The notes below the pieces were generated by a model. That model ran no database searches, was not told the origin of the DNA, and was given only the letters and a program-made list of their open reading frames with translations. Both the position numbers and the translations under genes were made by a program. Positions 57,123 through 64,000 of a stretch of 64,000 bases of DNA are shown here, in pieces. Source of the DNA: CAILHX01 sp964511385 (GTDB taxonomy: Bacteria; Pseudomonadota; Gammaproteobacteria; Burkholderiales; Methylophilaceae); NCBI GenBank assembly GCA_964511385.1, contig CAZEFE010000005.1:179034-243033 (forward strand), read 5' to 3'. Within the stretch, counting starts at the first letter, position 1. Each line of letters starts with the position of its first letter.

Positions 57123-58138
57123 TCCGCTATGTGCTTAAACGACTGTTCTGGATGGTGCCCTTGCTGGTAGGCATCAGCCTGATTTCGTTTCTCATCATGC
57201 ATCTGGCGCCGGGCGACATCACCACCACGGAAGCCAGTTTCAACCCCAAGGCCAGCCAGGAATCCGTACAAAAACTGCGCAAGCTTTACCATCTGGACGA
57301 ACCCGTCATCACGCAATACGGCTACTGGCTCAAACGCATGGCCACGCTCGATTTCGGCACCTCGTTCGCCACCCATCAACGCCCGGTTCTACTTGATCAA
57401 AAAGATGAGAATGGCAACATCGCCAAGGGGCTGATCCAGGAGGCGCTGCCTGTCACCGTCATGATCAACGTCATCAGCATGGTGCTGATATTCATTGCGG
57501 CGCTGCCGCTGGGGGTCATTTCGGCACTCACCCACCAGAAACCGACCGATCGCGGCATCACCGTGTTCCTGTTTGTCGGCTTCGCCATCCCCGGCTTCTG
57601 GCTGGCGCTGATGATGATGTACTGGCTGGGCGTCACCCACGACTGGCTGCCCATTTCCGGGCTGCACAGCCTGGATCACGACAACATGGGGAAACTGGCG
57701 CAGTTGCTTGATACCGCGAAGCATCTGCTGATCCCGGTATTCATTTCCTCGCTCGGCGGGCTGGCGGGAATTTCGCTGTTTGTCAAAAACGGCATGCTGG
57801 ACGTCCTGCACCAGGATTACATCACCACCGCCCGTGCCAAGGGCTTGAGCGAAAACACCGTGATCTACCGCCACGCCCTGCGCAACGCCTGGCTACCGCT
57901 GATTACGCTACTGGGGTTATCCATCCCCGGCCTGATCGGCGGTTCGGTGATCGCCGAATCGCTGTTCGCCATTCCCGGCATGGGCAAACTGTTTTATGAC
58001 TCGGTGCTGATGCGGGATTTTCCCACCATTATGGGCATCCTCACCATCGGCGCGGCGTTAACCCTCATCGGCAACCTGCTGGCCGATATTGCCTACGCCT
58101 GGGCCGACCCCAGGGTGCGGCGCGGGGTGGCTCAATGA
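57119..58138 (+). CDS. Peptide ABC transporter permease, DppB/OppB-like
   Basis: A 339-residue inner-membrane permease with about six helices. MIRYVLKRLFWMVPLLVGISLISFLIMHLAPGD is the DppB-type N-terminus; the ATPase-contact loop is TTARAKGLSENTVIYRHALRNAWLPLI. Coupled by ATGA overlaps to the binding protein upstream and to the second permease downstream (58135-58138). Forms the channel with the DppC-like subunit. Confidence 0.92.
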   Translation: MIRYVLKRLFWMVPLLVGISLISFLIMHLAPGDITTTEASFNPKASQESVQKLRKLYHLDEPVITQYGYWLKRMATLDFGTSFATHQRPVLLDQKDENGNIAKGLIQEALPVTVMINVISMVLIFIAALPLGVISALTHQKPTDRGITVFLFVGFAIPGFWLALMMMYWLGVTHDWLPISGLHSLDHDNMGKLAQLLDTAKHLLIPVFISSLGGLAGISLFVKNGMLDVLHQDYITTARAKGLSENTVIYRHALRNAWLPLITLLGLSIPGLIGGSVIAESLFAIPGMGKLFYDSVLMRDFPTIMGILTIGAALTLIGNLLADIAYAWADPRVRRGVAQ

Positions 58139-58953
58139 GAGGCGTTATACAGAATCCGCTGGCGCTGTGGGGCTTGGCAATTATCAGTACCATCCTGCTG
58201 CTGGCGTTGCTGGCGCCGCTGATTGCACCATTCGACCCGGACGCCATCAACGTCAAGGCGATCCTGCTGGCGCCCTCTTCCACGCACTGGATGGGTACGG
58301 ATGGCCTGGGGCGCGATGTGTTTTCGCGTATGTTATTTGGTGCCCGGATTTCCCTGCTGGTCGGTTTTGTTGCCGTGGGCATCGCCACCATCATCGGCGT
58401 GGTGCTCGGCGCGATTGCCGGCTTTTATCGCGGCTGGGTGGACGTGCTGATCATGCGCACAGTGGATGTCATGTTGTCCATTCCCACCTTTTTCCTGATC
58501 CTGGCGGTGATCGCCTTCCTCACCCCATCCATCTGGAACATCATGATCGTGATCGGCCTGACCTCCTGGATGGGGGTCACCCGTTTGGTGCGCGCCGAGT
58601 TCCTCAGCCTGCGCGAGCGTGAATTCGTGCTTTCGGCCAAAACCATGGGTGCCAGCGATGCCAGGCTGATTTTCCTGCATCTGCTGCCCAACAGCCTGAC
58701 GCCGATCATCGTCAGCACCGTGCTGGGGATTGCCAGCGCAGTACTGGTGGAATCCGGCCTGTCCTTTCTGGGGCTGGGCGTACAGCCGCCGCAAGCATCG
58801 TGGGGCAACATCCTTACTGACGGCAAGGAATACATCCAGTTTGCCTGGTGGTTGTCGCTGTTCCCGGGGTTAGCCATCCTGATCACCGTGCTGGGCTATA
58901 ATCTGCTTGGCGAAGGTCTGCGTGATGCGCTCGACCCCCGAACAAAGAAATAA
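58135..58953 (+). CDS. Peptide ABC transporter permease, DppC/OppC-like
   Basis: A 272-residue permease. N-terminal LALLAPLIAPFDPDAINVKAILLAPSSTHWMGTDGLGRDVFSRMLFGARISL is diagnostic of DppC-type proteins; the EAA loop is LSAKTMGASDARLIFLHLLPNSLTPII, and it ends GLRDALDPRTKK. About six helices. Last of the three-gene transporter group, 31 bp before fabI. Confidence 0.93.
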   Translation: MRGVIQNPLALWGLAIISTILLLALLAPLIAPFDPDAINVKAILLAPSSTHWMGTDGLGRDVFSRMLFGARISLLVGFVAVGIATIIGVVLGAIAGFYRGWVDVLIMRTVDVMLSIPTFFLILAVIAFLTPSIWNIMIVIGLTSWMGVTRLVRAEFLSLREREFVLSAKTMGASDARLIFLHLLPNSLTPIIVSTVLGIASAVLVESGLSFLGLGVQPPQASWGNILTDGKEYIQFAWWLSLFPGLAILITVLGYNLLGEGLRDALDPRTKK

Positions 58954-58984
58954 TTTGTCCATTTTGTCTTGAAAGGTTTTTGAT

Positions 58985-59770
58985 ATGGGTTTCCTTACCG
59001 GTAAGCGCGCACTGATTGTTGGCCTGCTCAGCAACCGATCCATTGCCTACGGCATCGCCCAGGCCATGAAGCGCGAAGGCGCGGAACTGGCGTTTACCTA
59101 CCAGATGGATCGGTTCCAGGATCGCGTCACCAAGCTTGCCGCCGAATTCGGCTCCGATATCGTATTGCCCTGCGATGTCAGCGACGACACCCAGATCAAT
59201 GACATGTTTGCTGCGCTTAGCAAGCGCTGGGACGGCCTGGACATCATCGTGCACTCCGTGGCTTTTGCCCCGCGCGAAGCACTGACCGGGGATTTCCTGG
59301 ACAGCGTAACGCGAGAGAATTTCCGCCTGTCGCATGACGTCAGCGCCTACAGCTTCGCCGCGCTGGCCAAGGCCGGCCTGCCCTTGATGCAAGGCCGCAA
59401 CGGCGCGCTGATCACCATGAGCTACCTGGGCGCGGAGCGCACCATGCCCAACTACAACGTGATGGGCGTGGCCAAGGCCAGCCTGGAAGCCACCGTGCGC
59501 TACATGGCACAGAGCCTGGGGCCTAAGGGCATCCGCGTCAACGCGGTTTCCGCCGGCCCGATCAAGACCCTGGCCGCTTCCGGCATTGCCGGGTTCGACA
59601 AGATGATCGAATTCAACGACAAGCACGCCCCGCTGCGCCGCAGCGTCACCATTGAGGAAGTTGGCAATGTGTCCGCCTTCCTGTGCAGCGACCTGGCCAG
59701 CGGCGTTACCGGCGAAATCACTTATGTGGACGGTGGCTTTAACACGACCGCTGCCGCAACAGTGGAGTAA
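58985..59770 (+). CDS. fabI: Enoyl-ACP reductase (NADH)
   Basis: A 261-residue SDR enzyme, final reduction in each fatty-acid elongation cycle. The FabI-type loop GLLSNRSIAYGIAQAMKREGAELAFTY binds NADH; the catalytic Tyr-Lys are in YLGAERTMPNYNVMGVAKASLE. The C-terminal GGFNTTA stretch is normal. Target of triclosan in other bacteria. It is separated from the transporter by 31 bp with AAAGG before the ATG. Confidence 0.97.
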   Translation: MGFLTGKRALIVGLLSNRSIAYGIAQAMKREGAELAFTYQMDRFQDRVTKLAAEFGSDIVLPCDVSDDTQINDMFAALSKRWDGLDIIVHSVAFAPREALTGDFLDSVTRENFRLSHDVSAYSFAALAKAGLPLMQGRNGALITMSYLGAERTMPNYNVMGVAKASLEATVRYMAQSLGPKGIRVNAVSAGPIKTLAASGIAGFDKMIEFNDKHAPLRRSVTIEEVGNVSAFLCSDLASGVTGEITYVDGGFNTTAAATVE

Positions 59771-59793
59771 GCACCCCGCTCCGGAGTGCCTTC

Positions 59794-61476
59794 ATGAAAA
59801 TACTCATCGCCGACGATAACCCCACCAACCGTGCGGTGCTTGCCGCGTTGGTCACGCAGATGGGGCATGACCCCATCCTGGCCGAAGACGGACGGGAAGC
59901 TGTTGCCATGTTTGAGTCGGAGCTTCCCGACATGGTGCTGATGGACGTCATGATGCCGGTGGAAGACGGCCTGAGCGCGACTGCGCGCATCAAGTCACTC
60001 AGCATCGGGCGGCTCACGCCCATTATCATCATCACCGCGCTGGATGGGGATGACGACCTGATCAAAGGCATGGAAGCCGGTGCTGACGATTACTTCACCA
60101 AACCGATCAAGGTGCAGGTGGTCAAGGCGAAAATCCGCACCATTGCGCACACCGTGGAAATCCAGCGCCAGATTGAGCAAAAGACGCAGGAACTCGAGCG
60201 TTATTATTTTGCCGCTGAAGATGAAATGCGGGTGACCAGCCACATCATGCAGCGCATGACGGAATCGGCAAAGCTGGATGACGCAGCGCTCGAGCATTGG
60301 CTGGAACCCACCGAGCATTGCAGCGGGGATCTCATTGCCGCAGCGCGCACGCCCGGCGGCGCGCTGCACCTGCTGCTGGCGGATGGCACCGGACACGGCT
60401 TATCGGCGGCACTGGACGTGATGCCTTTGCCGCACATCTTTTACGCCATGACCGCGATTGCGCACCCGATCGGCAGCATTGCCGCCGAGATGAACGCAAA
60501 AATCAAATCGCTGCTGCCAACCGACCACTTCATTGCCGCAACCCTGATTTCCATTAACCCGATCGAAAAGGTAGTGGAAATCTGGAATGGCGGGAACCCG
60601 CCGGCATGGCTGCTGAATGCCGAAGGCAAACTGCTGCACAGCGCAGAATCACGCCACCTGCCGATTGGCGTGCGTGACCCTGCCGACTTTGATGCATCCA
60701 TTGAGACCATCCGCTTTGAGCCCGGTGCACAAGTCATCCTGTATTCGGATGGCCTGGTCGATGCCGGAAACACGACTGGCGAACCGATAGGCGGAGAACG
60801 CCTGCTGGAGCTGTGCACCTCATCCACCGCGGCTGAACGGATGGCGAACATCCGCCATTTCGTGAAAAACCACCTGGGCACGGCAAAGTCGCACGACGAT
60901 ATTTCCCTGGCCATCGTATCCACAGATCGGCTTAAGGCCTCGGACAAAATCCATGTGCACTCTGCGACAACATCGCCACCCCATGCGGGAAGCGGCTGGC
61001 GCGTCACGCTCCGCCTGGGTTCGCGGGAGTTGCAAGTGCTTGACCCTATTCCATTTGTTATTGATCTGCTCAAAAAAATGCAGGTTTCAGACTCGCATTT
61101 GAGCAGCCTGTTCCTGATCACGTCCGAACTGTTCAACAATGCGCTGGATCATGGCCTGCTGGGCCTTGATTCCAACATGAAGAACCTGCCGGACGGATTC
61201 GAACTGTATTTGAACGAGCGCACGCAGCGCCTCGCGAATCTGGATATCAACGCGATGCTGGACCTGGACTTTGAAAACCTGCCGGGAGTGAATGGCCGAC
61301 AGCTGAAAATACATATCAAAGACAGCGGCCCCGGATTTGATTACCAGGAACGCATGAGAAAAATGGAAAATCACGAACTAACGCATGGCCGGGGTATTGA
61401 TCTGGTCAAGAAAATTGCTCAACATATGGAATATATCGGGCCCGGTAATGAAGTTATCGTTACCTACGCATTCTGA
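59794..61476 (+). CDS. Response regulator with PP2C phosphatase and HATPase domains (HsbR-like)
   Basis: A 560-residue protein: receiver domain (about 1-120, phospho-acceptor Asp51 in MVLMDVMMP), a coiled linker (120-150), a SpoIIE/PP2C phosphatase domain (about 175-385, DGTGHGLSAALD, YSDGLVD, SHDDISLAIV) and a C-terminal anti-sigma-type histidine-kinase-like ATPase (about 415-560, ITSELFNNALDHGL, IKDSGPGFDY, HGRGIDLVKK). This is the HsbR layout from Pseudomonas: one protein both phosphorylates and dephosphorylates an antagonist. The next gene is the STAS antagonist, so they form a partner-switch pair. The sigma factor or output is not in view. Confidence 0.88.
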   Translation: MKILIADDNPTNRAVLAALVTQMGHDPILAEDGREAVAMFESELPDMVLMDVMMPVEDGLSATARIKSLSIGRLTPIIIITALDGDDDLIKGMEAGADDYFTKPIKVQVVKAKIRTIAHTVEIQRQIEQKTQELERYYFAAEDEMRVTSHIMQRMTESAKLDDAALEHWLEPTEHCSGDLIAAARTPGGALHLLLADGTGHGLSAALDVMPLPHIFYAMTAIAHPIGSIAAEMNAKIKSLLPTDHFIAATLISINPIEKVVEIWNGGNPPAWLLNAEGKLLHSAESRHLPIGVRDPADFDASIETIRFEPGAQVILYSDGLVDAGNTTGEPIGGERLLELCTSSTAAERMANIRHFVKNHLGTAKSHDDISLAIVSTDRLKASDKIHVHSATTSPPHAGSGWRVTLRLGSRELQVLDPIPFVIDLLKKMQVSDSHLSSLFLITSELFNNALDHGLLGLDSNMKNLPDGFELYLNERTQRLANLDINAMLDLDFENLPGVNGRQLKIHIKDSGPGFDYQERMRKMENHELTHGRGIDLVKKIAQHMEYIGPGNEVIVTYAF

Positions 61477-61516
61477 TTCCGAAACGCTGCTTTTTTTAAG
61501 AGGAATAACCGCCACC

Positions 61517-61822
61517 ATGAATATCACAACAAAACAAACTGGTTCTGAAACTGTGCTGGCGCTTTCTGGCCGCTTTGACTTCAACTCTCATCGGGACTTC
61601 CGCAACAGCTACGAAGCGGCACTACAGAACACCGCGACCAGAACCATCAACCTCAACATGACGCAGGTCGATTACCTCGACAGCTCGGCACTCGGCATGT
61701 TGCTGCTGCTGAACGAAAAAGCGCGGGCGGCCAACATGGAAGTTGTGATCAGCGACCCTCCCCCCAGCGTCCGTAAAATCATCGAAGTCGCTAACTTCAG
61801 CAAGATTTTCAGAATCATTTGA
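61517..61822 (+). CDS. STAS-domain anti-sigma-factor antagonist (HsbA-like)
   Basis: A 101-residue STAS protein. VLALSGRFDFNSHRDFRNSY leads to the phospho-site VDYLDSSALGMLLLLNEKA (Ser56 or Ser57). Start ATG 61517 has AGAGGA upstream; it lies 40 bp after the HsbR-like gene. Its phosphorylation state should be set by that protein's kinase and phosphatase domains. In Pseudomonas HsbA links to FlgM and to a diguanylate cyclase; no such target can be assigned here. Confidence 0.9.
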   Translation: MNITTKQTGSETVLALSGRFDFNSHRDFRNSYEAALQNTATRTINLNMTQVDYLDSSALGMLLLLNEKARAANMEVVISDPPPSVRKIIEVANFSKIFRII

Positions 61823-61835
61823 TTGTTTAAAGCAC

Positions 61836-61865
61836 AAAAAAGGGCGCTGGAAAGCGCCCTTTTTT
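61836..61865. terminator. Bidirectional terminator between STAS gene and ppiD
   Basis: A 13-bp stem AAAAAAGGGCGCT / AGCGCCCTTTTTT with loop GGAA, between two convergent genes. T-runs on both sides allow termination in both directions. Confidence 0.92.
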
Positions 61866-61885
61866 GTTATCGGCCCCGGTTAAGC

Positions 61886-63787
61886 CTAATTCCCTTGGCT
61901 GTTGCCTAGCAGCAGGTCCTGGTGGATCACCACCTTGCCTTGCTCCCGTAGCGACTTGAGATACGCCGCCAGGTACTCTGCGCTTAACAGCGTGTTGTAT
62001 TCCCCAACCGCACGGTTCTTGGCGTCGGCATCCAGCGTCTGCAAATCGTCCGACACCGCATTCACCCGAATCAGCACATAACTGCCGTTTTGAGAAACAG
62101 CCCCCGCATAGGCAGGCAGTTTGCTCACATCCATCTGCAGCGCCTTGGCCACAACGCTCTCCGTCAGCCCCTGCGCATCCTTGCGCGAAACAATCGCCGG
62201 GCTGCTCCAGGTCAGCGTCTTGACCTCTCCACCTTGCTTGAGCGCTTTCAGTGCCAGTTCACCTTGCTGCGCGGCCTTTTGGGTTGCCTGTTGCTGGCGC
62301 AATTTCTTTTCGATGGCCTCTTTCACATCAGCGAACGGCTTGGTGCTTGATGGGCGGCTGTCAACCACACGGGCAGCCACCAGCGTATTGGGCGCAACTT
62401 CAACCGCTTCGGTATTCCGTTTATCCTTGCGGACGGCATCAGAGAACACGACGCTGGCAAGTTTTTCATTGCCCTTGAAGTATTTCGCCACGTCTGCTTG
62501 CGACATCCAGCCACTCTTCTGCACTTCCAGCTGATGCTCCTGGGCTACCGGAGCAAGACTGGTGGATTGCTCATATACCGTGTTGCTGAACTTCTCAGCC
62601 ACTTCGGCAAACTTGGCCGAGGCCTTCTGGCTCAGTAACTCGCCGCGAATCTGATTTTTGACTTCTTCCAACGTGGGCGCTGAACCCTTGATTTCTGTCA
62701 GTTTGATGATGTGGTAGCCAAACTCCGTCTCCACCAGGTCACTAACACTTCCGGGAGCCATGCTGAAAACCGCATCTTCAAACGGTTTCACCATGACACC
62801 ACGCTTCACGGCGCCAAGATCACCGCCATTTTGTGCAGAGCCCGGATCCTGCGAATATTTCTTGGCCAGGACATCAAACTTCTCTGGCGCTTTCTTGACC
62901 TCGGCCAGTACCGCCAACGCCTTGCTCTTGGCTGCAGCCTTGGCCGCAGCATCGGTCTTGCCACCAAAAGTAATCAGGATATGGCTGGCATGGCGCTCCT
63001 CGTCACCTTGGAACTTGGAGACATTTTCCTGATAAAACCTTTTGATCTCATCTTCAGGAATCTGGATGCCACTCATCAGGTTTGCCGTGGATAACACCAC
63101 ATATTCCAACTGCACCTGCTCAGGAATCGCAAACTCGCTTTTGTTCTTGTCGTAATATGCCTGAACAGCAGCCGGATCGGCCTTTTCGGCTTCAAACAGG
63201 TCTTCAGCAAAAATCGTGGCTACACTTACTTCGCGCTGCTGGTGTCTGGCACGCAAAGCGTTGTTGGTCACCGCATCCGGGGAAAACGCCATCCCGGCAA
63301 TGCCGTCCCGCACCTGCTGTACCAGCAGATCATTGCGCAAGCGGGCTTCAAAAGTGCTGGGGGTCAGCCCGTTGGAAGCCAGTAACTGGTCGTACACTTC
63401 CTGGGAAAACTGGCCTTTTTTCTGGAATTCAGGCATCGCGACGATCAGTTTTGATAACTGCTCGTCGGAAATTGTATAGCCGCCGCGTTTGACTTCATCA
63501 CGCAGCAAACGCATGTTGATCAACTTTTCCAGTACTGCCGTACGCACTTGTGGATCGTTGACGAAATTCGGATCAACCTTGCCCTCGGCACGGCTCCGGG
63601 TTTCTTGCAGTGACTTGCCAAACTCCTGGATGGTAATCGCCTCTTTATTGACTTCTGCAACAGCAGCACCGGAGCCAGCATTCTTCAGGTACGAGTCAAC
63701 GCCAAAAATAGCGAATGGAATGGTGATCAATGCCAGGATCAACTTGGCAATCCAGGACTGCGAACGTTCGCGTATGGCTTCCAACAT
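61886..63787 (-). CDS. ppiD: Periplasmic folding chaperone / parvulin-type PPIase PpiD
   Basis: A 633-residue inner-membrane-anchored periplasmic chaperone at the Sec exit. MLEAIRERSQSWIAKLILALITIPFAIFGV is the cytoplasmic tail and single helix; a SurA-like N-domain follows, then a parvulin domain (about 265-360, ERHASHILITFGG, PEKFDVLAKKYSQDPGSAQNGGDLG, FGYHIIKLTEIKG) and a C-terminal helical region. In relatives it lies near hupB and lon; here it is followed upstream by tRNA-Asp. Works with YfgM (also present) at SecYEG. Confidence 0.95.
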   Translation of the reverse strand: MLEAIRERSQSWIAKLILALITIPFAIFGVDSYLKNAGSGAAVAEVNKEAITIQEFGKSLQETRSRAEGKVDPNFVNDPQVRTAVLEKLINMRLLRDEVKRGGYTISDEQLSKLIVAMPEFQKKGQFSQEVYDQLLASNGLTPSTFEARLRNDLLVQQVRDGIAGMAFSPDAVTNNALRARHQQREVSVATIFAEDLFEAEKADPAAVQAYYDKNKSEFAIPEQVQLEYVVLSTANLMSGIQIPEDEIKRFYQENVSKFQGDEERHASHILITFGGKTDAAAKAAAKSKALAVLAEVKKAPEKFDVLAKKYSQDPGSAQNGGDLGAVKRGVMVKPFEDAVFSMAPGSVSDLVETEFGYHIIKLTEIKGSAPTLEEVKNQIRGELLSQKASAKFAEVAEKFSNTVYEQSTSLAPVAQEHQLEVQKSGWMSQADVAKYFKGNEKLASVVFSDAVRKDKRNTEAVEVAPNTLVAARVVDSRPSSTKPFADVKEAIEKKLRQQQATQKAAQQGELALKALKQGGEVKTLTWSSPAIVSRKDAQGLTESVVAKALQMDVSKLPAYAGAVSQNGSYVLIRVNAVSDDLQTLDADAKNRAVGEYNTLLSAEYLAAYLKSLREQGKVVIHQDLLLGNSQGN

Positions 63788-63916
63788 AGTTTGATAACCT
63801 CGGATACGGTGTAAAAATGAAGTGGGGAATTATGCCACAGCGACAAGCATCAATGAGGGGAATTCCCTATAACTGCAAAATCCGAATGTGGGGAATTGAC
63901 AATATTCAGACAAATA

Positions 63917-63940
63917 AAAAGGCAGGCATCTAGCCCACCT
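63917..63940 (-). terminator. Terminator of tRNA-Asp
   Basis: Minus strand: GGTGGGC-TAGAT-GCCTGCC (two wobble pairs) followed by TTTTTATTTG, seven bases after the tRNA 3' end. Confidence 0.6.
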
Positions 63941-63946
63941 TCTTAT

Positions 63947-64000
63947 TGGCGGAGTGGACGGGACTCGAACCCGCGACCCCCGGCGTGACAGGCCGGTATT
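63947..64000 (-). tRNA. tRNA-Asp (anticodon GTC), 3' part
   Basis: The last 54 nt of a tRNA, cut by the window edge. It includes the anticodon loop around CTGTCAC (anticodon GTC), the T-arm TTCGAGT and encoded CCA (GTCCACTCCGCCA). The D-arm and 5' acceptor strand lie beyond base 64000. Confidence 0.9.

Overview
The window reads as the chromosome of a betaproteobacterium, most likely in the Nitrosomonadales (the Gallionella/Sulfuricella/Methylophilus side). I infer this from gene order and protein style: purA-hisZ-DUF2065-hflC-hflK-hflX-hfq, hisS-yfgM-bamB-der, rpsF-priB-rpsR-rplI, and dnaQ-rnhA-methyltransferase/gloB. Base composition is moderately GC-rich, with AT-richer patches in the mobile region. 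I cannot name the genus from sequence alone. There is no rRNA and no CRISPR array. Two tRNA genes are seen: tRNA-Val(CAC), complete, and tRNA-Asp(GTC), cut by the window edge.

Layout. 1-5.8 kb: a minus-strand operon from hfq through hflX, hflK, hflC, a DUF2065 gene and hisZ to purA, which runs off the left edge. 5.9-11.6 kb: an accessory locus with a TPR/beta-barrel outer-membrane protein resembling Slam (the translocon of the type XI secretion system) and two large paralogous secreted proteins. Each paralog joins a FecR domain to one or two C-terminal beta-barrel-like modules. 11.6-13.0 kb: gltX. 13.1-20.4 kb: integrated DNA at the 3' end of tRNA-Val. It consists of two tandem tRNA-targeting elements. 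Element A (13.1-14.6 kb) is a deleted remnant. Element B (14.6-20.4 kb) has an intact tyrosine integrase, a toxin-antitoxin pair, a decayed relaxase and a replication-like gene.

20.5-36.2 kb: housekeeping genes: rimO, a ZIP transporter, pgeF, rluD, bamD, a PAS-GGDEF-EAL protein, der, bamB, yfgM, two peptide-transporter ATPases, hisS, the rpsF-priB-rpsR-rplI ribosomal operon and a double-SPOR protein. 36.2-47.5 kb: a zwf-crcB-DUF190 group, a short-form gnd, glgA, orn, an M48 protease, a cytochrome c, a TPR-glycosyltransferase-like protein, rsgA, an HDAC-like enzyme and queD. 47.5-53.7 kb: the dTDP-rhamnose operon rfbBACD, then dnaQ, rnhA, a methyltransferase and gloB. 53.8-64 kb: mltD, the binding protein and permeases of a peptide ABC transporter, fabI, an HsbR/HsbA-like partner-switching pair, ppiD and the 3' part of tRNA-Asp.

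Togetherness. Envelope biogenesis is heavily represented (BamB, BamD, PpiD, YfgM, HflKC, MltD, SPOR, Rfb). The peptide ABC transporter is split: ATPases at 30.6-32.2 kb, binding protein and permeases at 55.5-59 kb. The usual der-hfq adjacency is broken by about 21.6 kb that includes the FecR/Slam-like locus and the tRNA-Val island. The most interesting candidates are the FecR-barrel/Slam-like locus and the tandem tRNA-Val elements, whose paired arm-type repeats share an 11-bp geometry but differ in sequence.
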